A model generated the notes under the pieces. It did not search any database, was not told the DNA's origin, and saw only the letters and a list, made by a program, of their open reading frames with translations. This document shows positions 37,307-45,689 of a stretch of DNA of 64,000 bases, piece after piece; the stretch's first letter is position 1; each line of letters opens with the position of its first letter. The stretch covers positions 124,001 through 188,000 of the forward strand of contig NZ_JADMJN010000005.1 in the NCBI RefSeq assembly GCF_018780565.1. The letters run 5' to 3'. Source of the DNA: Rhodoferax sp. (GTDB lineage Bacteria > Pseudomonadota > Gammaproteobacteria > Burkholderiales > Burkholderiaceae_C). Both the position numbers and the translations under genes were made by a program.

Positions 37307-38493
37307 GCAAAAGTCTGATGGGGGTCAATGCCCTGGTACAGCCACGATAGCCCGGCAAAACCGGCGCTTTCGGTGCCACTCTGGAACATCTGGTTGCGCA
37401 ACTCGCGTTGCACGCCCGATGCATGGTAAATGTCGCCATAGAAACGGGCGGTCAACTGCACGCGACCGGTGCGCAGGTAGCGGGCTTGCTGGTATTTCTG
37501 GAATGCGGTGGCGAAGTTTCCCTTGTGTTGCTTCAGTACTGCGCCCAGTACCACCGCATCTTCAATTGCCATGCAGGCGCCTTGCGCCAGATACTGCAGC
37601 ATGGGGTGCGCCGCGTCGCCCAGCAGGGTGACCCGATTGTCGGACCAGTTGCTGACCGGCTCGCGGTCGCACAGCACCCACATCTTCCAGGTATCGATTT
37701 TGGCCAGCAGCTCTTTGACTTGCGGCGCGGCCTTGGCAAAGCGATCGGTCAGCTCGGCCGGGTCGCCAAAGGTGTTCCAGCCTTCGTCAAATTGGCTGCT
37801 GTGAAATACCGCCACCAGATTGAACAGCTCGCCCCGGCGCAGTGGGTAGTGCACCAGGTGCGTTTTTTCACCGCCCCATAGCACCACATCGGGGCTGTAG
37901 AGATGTTCCGGCACATCGGCCACCGGCAAGACCGCACGGTAGGCAATGTGGCCTGACACCCTGGGCTTGCCGTCGGCGACGATGGATTGGCGCACGCTGC
38001 TCCACAGGCCGTCGGCACCGATCAGCGCATCGGCCTGTATCGTCTCGCCAGCCGCCAGGCTGACCCGGACGCCAGCGGAATCCTGCACGTAGCTGGCTAA
38101 CTTGGCATTGGTGCGCAGTGTGATGTTGGGCAGGGCCGCACAGGCGTTCAAAAATACATTGTGGATGTCAACCCGGTAGATCACCCCGTAGCGAAATCCG
38201 TAGGCTGCCTGCGCGACGTCGCCCACCGGTGCCCGAACCACGAGCTCGCCGGTGCGCACATCGCGCATCTGCAGTGCAGGCGGGAAATAGGCCACCTTGT
38301 CGATGGCATCGGTAAGCCCGAGATGCTCGAACATGCGAAAGGCGTTGGGGCCGATCTGAATGCCGGCGCCGATTTCGCCAAAGGCATCTGACTGTTCCAG
38401 TACCGTGATCTGATAGCCCTGACGGCCCAGAACCAGCGCGGCGGCAAGGCCACCAATGCCGCCGCCGGCGATAACAATGTGTTGTGAGTTCAT
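37303..38493 (-). CDS. 3-hydroxybenzoate 6-monooxygenase-type FAD hydroxylase
   Basis: Single-component flavin hydroxylase that most likely makes gentisate from 3-hydroxybenzoate. 396 residues; FAD loop IAGGGIGGLAAAL (about 8-20), DG motif ALIGADGLWSSVRQ and GD motif LLGDAAHPMLQYLAQGACMAIED. First gene of the gentisate operon and divergent from a MarR regulator across a palindromic operator. Salicylate 5-hydroxylation is the other route to gentisate, but the single-component flavoprotein favours 3-hydroxybenzoate. Confidence 0.85.
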   Translation of the reverse strand: MNSQHIVIAGGGIGGLAAALVLGRQGYQITVLEQSDAFGEIGAGIQIGPNAFRMFEHLGLTDAIDKVAYFPPALQMRDVRTGELVVRAPVGDVAQAAYGFRYGVIYRVDIHNVFLNACAALPNITLRTNAKLASYVQDSAGVRVSLAAGETIQADALIGADGLWSSVRQSIVADGKPRVSGHIAYRAVLPVADVPEHLYSPDVVLWGGEKTHLVHYPLRRGELFNLVAVFHSSQFDEGWNTFGDPAELTDRFAKAAPQVKELLAKIDTWKMWVLCDREPVSNWSDNRVTLLGDAAHPMLQYLAQGACMAIEDAVVLGAVLKQHKGNFATAFQKYQQARYLRTGRVQLTARFYGDIYHASGVQRELRNQMFQSGTESAGFAGLSWLYQGIDPHQTFA

Positions 38494-38557
38494 GGCGTGA
38501 TTGGCAAGTTTGTGTGAATAGAACGGATTCCGGTTTTCTGCCTTGATGCAGTTCAAT

Positions 38558-38579
38558 AATGATAAGTATACATATCATT
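38558..38579. promoter_or_regulatory. MarR-type palindromic operator
   Basis: AATGATA and TATCATT flank AGTATACA; 20 of 22 bases fit a perfect palindrome. It is centred 75 bases before the hydroxylase and 52 before the MarR gene, so it could control both directions. Confidence 0.8.
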
Positions 38580-38620
38580 TTGAGGATGAGTATTTACCCT
38601 TGCTCGCTTAAACTCCTGCC

Positions 38621-39061
38621 ATGGCCAAAAGTTTCAATTTTCTGCAAGCACCCGGACACTTGATCCGGCGCTCGCACCAGATATCTGTCGGCATCTTCAT
38701 GGAGGAGACCACTGGTTTTGACGTCACCCCCGTGCAGTTTGCGATACTGAACGCGCTGATCGAGACGCCTGGTGCAGATCAGATCACGCTGGCGGGGCGG
38801 GTGGCGCTGGATGCGGCCACATCAGGCTCGGCCATAGGGCGGCTGGAGGCCAAGGGCTGGGTCAGGCGTGAGGCCGATCAGCTGGACAAGCGCCGCAAGC
38901 TTTTGTGGATCACGCCTGAAGGCGCGCAGCTTGCCCAGCAGATGAAGCAAGCCGTCAACCGGGTGCAGACCCGCATCATGAGTCCGCTCACTGCCACCGA
39001 GCGAGAGCAGCTGATGTCCTTGCTGGACAAGCTGGTGGCCGGACACGAGGCGGCACAGTAG
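38621..39061 (+). CDS. MarR-family regulator of the gentisate operon
   Basis: 146-residue winged-helix regulator: DVTPVQFAILNAL, then the recognition region TSGSAIGRLEAKGWVRREADQLDKRRKLLWITPEG (about 66-106), with the MarR wing D-x-R. Divergent from the gentisate operon with a 22-bp palindrome between, so a ligand-released repressor of the hydroxylase operon is the likely role (inference; ligand probably 3-hydroxybenzoate, gentisate or its CoA-free acid). Confidence 0.9.
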   Translation: MAKSFNFLQAPGHLIRRSHQISVGIFMEETTGFDVTPVQFAILNALIETPGADQITLAGRVALDAATSGSAIGRLEAKGWVRREADQLDKRRKLLWITPEGAQLAQQMKQAVNRVQTRIMSPLTATEREQLMSLLDKLVAGHEAAQ

Positions 39062-39086
39062 ATCGAACCGCTGGGGGCGATGGCGC

Positions 39087-39389
39087 TCAGGCCGACTTGC
39101 TCACCAACTCAAAGTGTTCGACCACGGGGGCGCTGGCGAAGAACGGACCCACAATCGCACGCCATTTCGTGAAAGCTTCTGACTGGCGAAAGCCCACGGT
39201 GTGGTCTTCCAGTGTGTCCCAGAAAATTTGCAGGATATAGCGCTCGCTGCTTTCAATGCCCCGGTTGACCTTGTAGCCCTGGAATCCTTTGGCTTCATGG
39301 ATCACGCTTTTCAAACCGCGCTGAATGGCCTCTTCGAAAGCGGCGTTCTGACCGGGATGAATGCGGATGTCGGCGAGTTCGAGAATCAT
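39087..39389 (-). CDS. ABM (antibiotic biosynthesis monooxygenase) domain protein
   Basis: 100-residue ferredoxin-like alpha/beta-fold protein: ILELADIRIHPGQNAAFEEAI start and YILQIFWDTLEDHTVGFRQSEAFTKWRAIVGPFF core are typical of ABM/DUF dimers. Members act as cofactor-free monooxygenases or isomerases on quinols and related compounds. GGAGA precedes the ATG. Last gene of the Rieske operon. Confidence 0.85.
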   Translation of the reverse strand: MILELADIRIHPGQNAAFEEAIQRGLKSVIHEAKGFQGYKVNRGIESSERYILQIFWDTLEDHTVGFRQSEAFTKWRAIVGPFFASAPVVEHFELVSKSA

Positions 39390-39409
39390 GGGGGTCTCCA
39401 AGTGTGGGG

Positions 39410-39757
39410 TTAATGCTGACTGGCTGGCAAGTCTACCGTCAAGCCATCCAGGGCATCGCTTAACTGGATCTGGCAACTGAGCCGGCTGTTGGCTTGGGCA
39501 GCCTCCGCGGTGAACTCCAGCATGCCAAGTTCTTCCGTATCCGCTGGCGGTATCAGACTGGCAAAGGGTTCATGCACATGCACGTGGCAGGTGGCGCAGG
39601 TCAGCATGCCGCCACAATCAGCCTCGATGCCGGGAATCCCGGCGCCGATGGCGGCCTGCATCAGGCTTTGACCTGTTGGGGCCTGAATTGTGTGGGTCAT
39701 TGTGGCACTGGCCCTTGATTTTTCTTGGCTATTAGCTATGAATTTGATAGTGATCAT
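39410..39757 (-). CDS. [2Fe-2S] ferredoxin, plant/putidaredoxin type
   Basis: 115-residue electron carrier with Cys48-x5-Cys54-x2-Cys57 and Cys95 ligands. Presumed electron donor to the Rieske oxygenase in the same operon. The N-terminus has about ten residues (QEKSRASAT) beyond the usual start-to-THTI spacing; this segment coincides with a copy of the dispersed 41-bp element (39711-39751). An internal ATG at 39700 would skip it but also lose the first strand. Confidence 0.92.
   Translation of the reverse strand: MITIKFIANSQEKSRASATMTHTIQAPTGQSLMQAAIGAGIPGIEADCGGMLTCATCHVHVHEPFASLIPPADTEELGMLEFTAEAAQANSRLSCQIQLSDALDGLTVDLPASQH
39711..39751 (+). repeat. Dispersed 41-bp element, copy 7
   Basis: GCCCTT, 18 bases, GCTAT, spacer GAATTTG, ATAGT. 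All spacings equal the consensus. It overlaps codons 3-16 of the ferredoxin on the opposite strand. Confidence 0.6.
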
Positions 39758-39769
39758 GGATTGCTGAAC

Positions 39770-41284
39770 TTAGATTCGGCTGAAGTATTCGCGCCGTTGG
39801 AAGTCAATCTTGTCGACAGCTTCCTCGTAGCGACTGGCTTCGGATCGTTTGACCCGAACCAGGTAGTTGACAAAGGCGCTGCCAAAGGCATCGACCAGCA
39901 CTTGATCGGCCAGCAGTGCGTCCAGTGCTTCATTCAGCGAGGTGGGCAGCCGGGTGTCAAGCGAACCGTAAGGGGCATCCGTGGCAGGCGGTGCCTTGAG
40001 TCGGCGCTGTATACCGTCCAGACCCGCGTGAATCTGCGAGGCCAGGTACAGGTAGGGATTGGCGGCGGGTTCGCCGATGCGGTTTTCAATGCGGGTGGCG
40101 GGGTCGCCACTGCCGCCGACCACACGCAACATGGCGCCACGGTTGTCCCGGCCCCACAGCACCGATTGCGGCGCCAGGGCGTTGGGCTGAAAGCGCCCAA
40201 ACCCGTTGACGGTCGGTGTGCAAAACACCGTCATGGCGCGCGCGTGGGCCAGGAGCCCCGCCAGGTAGTGTTCGCCAATTTCCGACAAGGTGTACTGCGC
40301 GTCGTTCGGCAGCGTGCCGGCACCGGGTTGGTCCCGCATGAAGGCGTTGCGCCGGGGCGCGTGATCCGGCGCGTTGGAGGCGGCATCGTTCAGCTCGAAC
40401 AGAGACTGGTGCAGGTGCCAGCCACTGGACATGATGTTGGGAAAAGGCGGGCGGCACATGAAGGTGGCATGAAAGCCGGCGCGGCGCAACGCCTGCTTGA
40501 CGCCATTGCGAAACAGCACCATGTTGTCGGCCGCCGTCAGCGCGTCGGTGGCGTCGAATACGGCTTCGACCTGGCTGGGGCCAAACTCCACCTCTAGGGA
40601 ATGCAGAGGCAGGCCCAGCGCCAGGGCCGTGTCCCTGATGATGCGAAGCGGTTCCTCCGACATGTCGAACCAGGTCTCGTTCAGCAGGCTGTAGCCCGGG
40701 TGGATCATGGAAACCCTGGGGGGCAGTCCTGGCCAGGCCGCTTGCTCCGGATCGAGGGCTTGGTCGGGCGAGTCCTGGTCCAGGCGATAGACGTGCAGCT
40801 CGATCTCCAGGCCGCACTTCATGCCATACCCGGCCTGCTTCAGGCGCTGCAGGGCAAGCTGGAGCACATGGCGGGTATCGAGTTCCACAGGGCGGCCGTC
40901 CAGGAACCGCAGCTGGCCTTGCATCCATCCGGTCTTCGTGGCCCAGGGCAGTGGTTTGAAGCTGCCCGGATCGGCCAGCAGCATCAGGTTGCTGGCGTAT
41001 TCGAAGCCCGGCAAATCAGATGTACCGCCCGCCTCGAACACCTTGTAGGCGGTGCGGTCCGAGGTGTCCTTGAGCATCAGGGTGCTGACCATGCCAACAC
41101 CGTTTTGCATGGCCTTGGCGGCGGCGCTGGCCATCAGGGATTTTCCGCGCAGTACTCCGTGCAGGTCGCACCAGGCGAAACGCACCAGTTCAATGCCACT
41201 GGCTTCGATCAGCCGGGTGGTGTGTGCCAGTGCACTTTGTCGCGTGCTGTCGTGTACGCCACATTGTTCGGCAAACGAACTCAT
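39770..41284 (-). CDS. Glutamine-synthetase-like ligase
   Basis: 504-residue member of the glutamine synthetase family. The catalytic core is intact: GLEIELHVY (metal Glu pair), GWHLHQSL, the ATP/ammonia-site segment TVNGFGRFQPNALAPQSVLWGRDNRGAMLRV and RIENRIGEPAANPYLYLA. Placement between a Rieske oxygenase and a ferredoxin argues against ordinary ammonium assimilation and for gamma-glutamylation of an amine or acid, as the TdnQ/AtdA1 proteins do in aniline degradation. The start overlaps the Rieske stop (ATGA). Confidence 0.88.
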   Translation of the reverse strand: MSSFAEQCGVHDSTRQSALAHTTRLIEASGIELVRFAWCDLHGVLRGKSLMASAAAKAMQNGVGMVSTLMLKDTSDRTAYKVFEAGGTSDLPGFEYASNLMLLADPGSFKPLPWATKTGWMQGQLRFLDGRPVELDTRHVLQLALQRLKQAGYGMKCGLEIELHVYRLDQDSPDQALDPEQAAWPGLPPRVSMIHPGYSLLNETWFDMSEEPLRIIRDTALALGLPLHSLEVEFGPSQVEAVFDATDALTAADNMVLFRNGVKQALRRAGFHATFMCRPPFPNIMSSGWHLHQSLFELNDAASNAPDHAPRRNAFMRDQPGAGTLPNDAQYTLSEIGEHYLAGLLAHARAMTVFCTPTVNGFGRFQPNALAPQSVLWGRDNRGAMLRVVGGSGDPATRIENRIGEPAANPYLYLASQIHAGLDGIQRRLKAPPATDAPYGSLDTRLPTSLNEALDALLADQVLVDAFGSAFVNYLVRVKRSEASRYEEAVDKIDFQRREYFSRI

Positions 41285-42738
41285 GAGGCTTCGGTATGTG
41301 GCGAGTAGTCGGTAGCGGCACCGACCACTTTGGCGCTCACCGGTGCCGGGGCATGGCTTGCCAGCCAGGGTGCGCCGGCCCGTTTGGCCGCAGCGGTATC
41401 CCGCCAGAAGGCATCCCAGCCAGCGGCCGGGGCAATGCCGTCCACCGTGTCAGGGCCGGTCAGGGTGGTGGCAATGGCGGCATTGGCCACGCCTGGGGGA
41501 ATGCCTGCGGCCTGCACCGTTTCAATCGCCTTGAGCAGCACCCGCCGGTTGGCCATGATGACCTTGTCGGTGGTGCCAAGATGTTCGCGTGTGCGGTCGG
41601 CAATTGCGCCCATGCTTTCGCAAGCCCATTGGTCGTGGACGTTGATATCGTCTTCGCCCATGCCGAGGTAGGTGCGCTCGATCTGCTCCTGTGGATCAAA
41701 GCCCCAGTTGTTGTGCCGTCCCGAGATGGGAATGTAGTCGGGCAGGGTGACGGCTTTGAGGCGCTGGTTGCGCATGGCTTCCTTGTTCAGCGGCTCGGTG
41801 AAGCTGGTGAAGATGGCATACCAGTAGGTATGCGTGTCGTCCACCGGCACATGGAACTGGGTGATGGTGATGTGCTCTGACAGCGGAATCACAAAGGCAT
41901 GTGGAAAAATCGCGTTGGTCACGCGCACATGGGTGAGCTCGGGGGTGAGGGCGCGCAGGGCGGTGATCTGCATGCCGTAGTCGGTGCTTTCAAAACTGAT
42001 CTCGGGCTGATCAAACTCGCGCATCACACGGGTCATGGGCCAGCGCTTGCCATCGATACTGCCTGCGCTGGCACCGCGAAATTGGCGCCCATAGGCTTCG
42101 TCCAATGATTCGTCCTTGAAAAAACGATGCAGAAATGAGGCGTGTGCCGGGTCGATGCCAACTTCAAAGGCCTGCAGCCAGTTGCAGGCCCAAAGGCCCT
42201 TGAAGGCAAAAGTGTGTGTGCCGGGTGCGGTGAAACAGTCAAACGGGGCAAAAGGCGGTGGTGTTGATCCTTCTGGGCCCATCCAGGCGAACAGGACGCC
42301 ACTTTTCTCGATAACCGGGTAGCTGCGCTGCTTGACGCGCTCGCACAGCTTGCTGCCAGAGGGCTCTGCGGGTGTGTCCACGCACTGGCCCTTTGCATCG
42401 AATTTCCAGCCGTGAAACGGGCAGCGCAGGCCGCTGCCGCTGGTGGTTTCTTCAAGGCGACCAAAGGACAGGTCGGCGCCGCGGTGGGGGCAGTCCCGGT
42501 CCAGCAGCGCCCACTCCGCTTCAGTGGCTTCACCGGCTTGCGTGGGGCGATTCCTGAAAAGCACCAGGTTCTGCCCCAGCAGTTGAACCGCTTTCACCGG
42601 GCGCACCGCCATCGCCGGGGCCAGCTCGGGGTTGAACTCGTCCACCAGCGCCACGGGCTGCCAATAGTGGCGCATCAAATTGCCGCAGGGTGTATGGGGT
42701 CCAATGCGTGTGATCAGTTCATTCTGTTCGGCTTTCAT
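41281..42738 (-). CDS. Rieske non-heme iron oxygenase, phthalate-4,5-dioxygenase type
   Basis: Oxygenase alpha subunit of 485 residues. Rieske ligands Cys83-x-His85 and Cys106-x2-His109 (CPHRGA and CPFHGW); mononuclear iron site DPAHASFLH (Asp196, His199, His204) behind NWLQAFE. This domain order is that of homo-oligomeric phthalate-type oxygenases, which take electrons from a reductase; here a [2Fe-2S] ferredoxin gene is two genes downstream but no reductase is in the window. ATG 42738 is the first start after the divergent promoter. Substrate unknown. Confidence 0.93.
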   Translation of the reverse strand: MKAEQNELITRIGPHTPCGNLMRHYWQPVALVDEFNPELAPAMAVRPVKAVQLLGQNLVLFRNRPTQAGEATEAEWALLDRDCPHRGADLSFGRLEETTSGSGLRCPFHGWKFDAKGQCVDTPAEPSGSKLCERVKQRSYPVIEKSGVLFAWMGPEGSTPPPFAPFDCFTAPGTHTFAFKGLWACNWLQAFEVGIDPAHASFLHRFFKDESLDEAYGRQFRGASAGSIDGKRWPMTRVMREFDQPEISFESTDYGMQITALRALTPELTHVRVTNAIFPHAFVIPLSEHITITQFHVPVDDTHTYWYAIFTSFTEPLNKEAMRNQRLKAVTLPDYIPISGRHNNWGFDPQEQIERTYLGMGEDDINVHDQWACESMGAIADRTREHLGTTDKVIMANRRVLLKAIETVQAAGIPPGVANAAIATTLTGPDTVDGIAPAAGWDAFWRDTAAAKRAGAPWLASHAPAPVSAKVVGAATDYSPHTEAS

Positions 42739-42778
42739 GGGCCTCCCTGTGTGGTGTGAATGTGGGTTGCGGCAAAAC

Positions 42779-42786
42779 GGTATACC
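42779..42786. promoter_or_regulatory. Candidate GntR (FadR-type) operator
   Basis: GGTATACC, a perfect 8-bp palindrome containing GTA-TAC, which matches the FCD/FadR-type half-site consensus GTM-KAC. It lies between the divergent Rieske and GntR starts, with a second loose site (GTGTACAG, 42801-42808). Confidence 0.45.
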
Positions 42787-42816
42787 AAAATTAATATTCA
42801 GTGTACAGTTCATGCC

Positions 42817-43539
42817 ATGAACTTGCAAGAGACTGTTTTGATGCAACTGCGTGATCTGATCCTGCGCGGTGAATTTGCCCCGGGTCAGCGCCTGGCCGAG
42901 CAGCAATTGGCCGAGCGTTTGGGGGCCTCGCGAACGCCGGTGCGTGCCGCACTGGTCACGCTGGAGCAGGAATGTCTGGTGCAGGTGAATGAGACCGGCG
43001 GCTACCTGGTGCGCCAGTTCACGCCGCGTGAGGTGGCCGATGCCATTGCCGTGCGCGGTCATCTGGAAGGCATGGCGGCACGGCTGGTGGCCGAGCATGG
43101 TGTATCGCGCCAGTTGCAAATGGATCTGCAGGCCTGCCTGGAAGAGGGTGACCATTTGCTGGGGGCCGATGTGTTGACCTACGAAAGCTATGCGGGCTAT
43201 GCCGCCATGAATGACCGCTTTCACAGTCTGGTTCTTCAAGCCAGCGGTAACAGTGCACTGTGCCGTGCCGTGTCGCTCAACGACAAATTGCCATTTGCTC
43301 CCGCCTCGGCCACGTTGCCCATGCAGTCCAACCAGACGCATGACCATGAATGGATGCGGTATGCCCATCGGCAGCATCACATGCTGTTTGACGCGCTCAA
43401 GCGGGGGGAGGGCGCCAGGGCGCAGGCCCTGGCGATCGAACATACCGAGGTCGCACAGATGAACATGCGCCAGGCCCTGGAGCAGCGCGAGGGTCGCAGT
43501 GAGCAGTTGCCTGCGTTGCGCCTGGTGGTCGGGCGCTAA
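42817..43539 (+). CDS. GntR-family transcriptional regulator (FCD domain)
   Basis: 240 residues: N-terminal winged HTH (about 5-70; GEFAPGQRLAEQQLAERLGASRTPVRAALVTLEQ) and a helical FCD effector domain (about 80-220) with metal-binding His residues (for example DHEWMRYAHRQHH). Divergent from the Rieske/GS-like operon, which it probably regulates. Convergent with the following MATE gene. Confidence 0.9.
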   Translation: MNLQETVLMQLRDLILRGEFAPGQRLAEQQLAERLGASRTPVRAALVTLEQECLVQVNETGGYLVRQFTPREVADAIAVRGHLEGMAARLVAEHGVSRQLQMDLQACLEEGDHLLGADVLTYESYAGYAAMNDRFHSLVLQASGNSALCRAVSLNDKLPFAPASATLPMQSNQTHDHEWMRYAHRQHHMLFDALKRGEGARAQALAIEHTEVAQMNMRQALEQREGRSEQLPALRLVVGR

Positions 43540-43567
43540 TGCATTCGCGCGTTCGCGGCCGCTGTTC

Positions 43568-44959
43568 TTAAAGCCGACGGATTGGTTTCTTGCGCCAGAC
43601 CAAGCGGTAATAAATCGTTTGCATGGTCAGCATGGCCAGGAATGCCACCGGGTAAGCCGCCCAGATGCCGTTCAAACCGTAGTGACCGCTCAAGACCCAG
43701 GCCACAGGGATTTCAATGCCGCCAATGGCCAGCATGGCAATCGCGGTGGGCATCACCACGTTGCCGCTGGCGCGCATCAGGCCTGACAACACCATGGACA
43801 TGCCCATGATGACGATGCTCCACAGCATGATGTGCAGCAGTGTTTGAGCCATTTCCACGACGGCGGCATCGGTGATGAACAGTCCCAGTATGCTGCGTGA
43901 AAACAGATAGCCCAGCAACACAAGGGCGCCGGTCAGCACCAGGTTCATCAGGATGCCGGTGCGTGCAATCTTGCCAAGGCTATGGCCGCGCCCCGCACCG
44001 ATGGCCTGCGCGCCCAGGATGGAGGCGGTCATCGCGATCGACATGGCGGGAAACTGCACGTAAGACACGATCTGGTTGACTGCGCCGTAGGCGGCAGTCG
44101 CTTGCGAGCCGTAGCGGTTGACCAGAAAGAGCACTGCAATTTCAGCCATCGAAATGGTGATCATGGACAAGGCGGTGGGCAGGCCCACGCGCAATACCTT
44201 GGCCAGCAGGGCGCGATCGATGGTGAGATGTTTCGCGAACGCGGCGTTGGGTCGCAAGGGGTGTTGTTTCTGGCGCCGCAAATACCAGGCCAGCCATCCG
44301 AGGGCCACCAGGTAGGACACCACGGCCGCGTAAGCGCCGCTGGTCACGCCCATGGTGGGCAGACCCGCCCAGCCCCGGATCAAGGCCGGGGTCAGCAGCA
44401 ACCCCACCCCGGTGGAAATCAGCAGGGTGCGCAGTGGCGTGGTGGTGTCGCTGACACCGCGAAGCATGGATGTGATCAGAATGAAGACAAACACCCCTGG
44501 TGCGGCGATCAGCATGATGCGGGCGTAGGCGGTGGCGCCGGGCAGGATGTCGGCAGGTGTGCCCAGCGCGCGCAGCATCATCTCTGTGAAGGTGCCGCCA
44601 AACACGGCTACCGCCAGGCCGGCATACAGGCCCACCATCAAGGTTGTGCCCGCAATGGCTTTGACCCGATCCAGTTCCCTGGCGCCCCACGCCTGACCAA
44701 TCAATATGGCAGCTCCCGAGCCCAGGCCGATCATGAAGGCAATCAGGAAAAACAGCACCGGGAAGAATGCCGATACCGACGCCATCGCGCTCACGCCCAG
44801 CATCTGGCCCAGATAGATGTTGTTGGCCGTGCCCGAGAGGGCCTGCAGGATGTTGCCAATGATCAGCGGGATTAAAAATGTCAGATAGCTTTTCCACAGG
44901 CGTGTGGGAAATGCGGGGTTGTCCAGTGCTTTGGCTGCATGGGTCGTTGTTGGGTTCAT
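43568..44959 (-). CDS. MATE family efflux transporter
   Basis: 463-residue, 12-helix exporter; ALSGTANNIYLGQMLGVSAMA (helix 1-2) and SASFFPVLFFL region fit the DinF/NorM group. A second, distinct MATE protein from that at 9943. The ATG 44959 lies seven bases after the DUF2239 stop, so the two are likely co-transcribed. Substrate unknown. Confidence 0.9.
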   Translation of the reverse strand: MNPTTTHAAKALDNPAFPTRLWKSYLTFLIPLIIGNILQALSGTANNIYLGQMLGVSAMASVSAFFPVLFFLIAFMIGLGSGAAILIGQAWGARELDRVKAIAGTTLMVGLYAGLAVAVFGGTFTEMMLRALGTPADILPGATAYARIMLIAAPGVFVFILITSMLRGVSDTTTPLRTLLISTGVGLLLTPALIRGWAGLPTMGVTSGAYAAVVSYLVALGWLAWYLRRQKQHPLRPNAAFAKHLTIDRALLAKVLRVGLPTALSMITISMAEIAVLFLVNRYGSQATAAYGAVNQIVSYVQFPAMSIAMTASILGAQAIGAGRGHSLGKIARTGILMNLVLTGALVLLGYLFSRSILGLFITDAAVVEMAQTLLHIMLWSIVIMGMSMVLSGLMRASGNVVMPTAIAMLAIGGIEIPVAWVLSGHYGLNGIWAAYPVAFLAMLTMQTIYYRLVWRKKPIRRL

Positions 44960-44966
44960 GGCAAGT

Positions 44967-45653
44967 TCAGGGTTCGTTCGGTGTTGGCGCCGCAAAAGCG
45001 TCAAGCAGTATTTTTTTGAGATGGGTTTGCACATCTGCGGGCCAGTCAGCGATTTGGGCTTCGAAGCCCGCCTGGTCGCCGGCAAACAGGGCGCGGCTGG
45101 CTTCTTCAAAGCCGGGTTCGTGCCCTGCCATGGTGGACATGAATTTGTAGCCCACGGCACTGGCGTGGCGCACACGGTCTGTCACTTCCGATGCGCGTCG
45201 CGCCTGCTCCACCAACTTGCGCAGCGCCACGGAAGCGCCGCCGGGTTGACTGGCCAGCCATTGCCAGTGGCGCGGCAGCAGGGTTACTTCGCGCGCCACG
45301 ACGCCCAGCTTGGGTCGCCCGGGGCCGCGCGCCGTATCTGCGGCCACGGCGGCGGCTGGGGCTCCTGCAGATGCATCGGGCATGTCAGCGGCTTCGTCGC
45401 CACCAGATTTGCGTGGGAGTTTGGCAAGCAGTTGCTCGAATCGCAACTGAAATTCGGCGAGCGAGCCACGCCAGTCCAGCTCGATGACTTCGCTGGTGGC
45501 ATCACTGAAGATGAGAACCGGCAAGGCGTTTTGTGAGTCAGAGGCCTTGTCAATGGCAGCTTTGGCTGCCAGAGCGACGGCTCGAAGCTCGCCGGTGGCG
45601 ATGCAGTGACTGCCTTCGAAGGCGCTGCAGGGGGTGTTGTTCCAGTCGATCAC
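44967..45653 (-). CDS. DUF2239 family protein
   Basis: 228 residues starting with GTG. The N-terminal strand-rich part (CSAFEGSHCIATGELRAVAL, VLIFSDATSEVIELDWRG) and the C-terminal helical part (GRPKLGVVAREVTLLPRHWQWLASQPGGASVALRKLVEQAR) match DUF2239; function unknown, the second part resembles a DNA-binding or ribbon-helix region. Its promoter region contains two CCGGGTAAAA repeats. Confidence 0.85.
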   Translation of the reverse strand: MIDWNNTPCSAFEGSHCIATGELRAVALAAKAAIDKASDSQNALPVLIFSDATSEVIELDWRGSLAEFQLRFEQLLAKLPRKSGGDEAADMPDASAGAPAAAVAADTARGPGRPKLGVVAREVTLLPRHWQWLASQPGGASVALRKLVEQARRASEVTDRVRHASAVGYKFMSTMAGHEPGFEEASRALFAGDQAGFEAQIADWPADVQTHLKKILLDAFAAPTPNEP

Positions 45654-45689
45654 GGGATTGGCCTTTTCTGATTGTCAAAGTAAAGTAAA

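Noticed and set aside
41281..43443. A continuous 720-codon reverse frame suggesting an N-terminal extension on the Rieske oxygenase
   Set aside because: The extra 235 residues are antisense to the GntR gene and low in family similarity. The ATG at 42738 begins at the usual distance before the Rieske domain, so the extension is a shadow frame.
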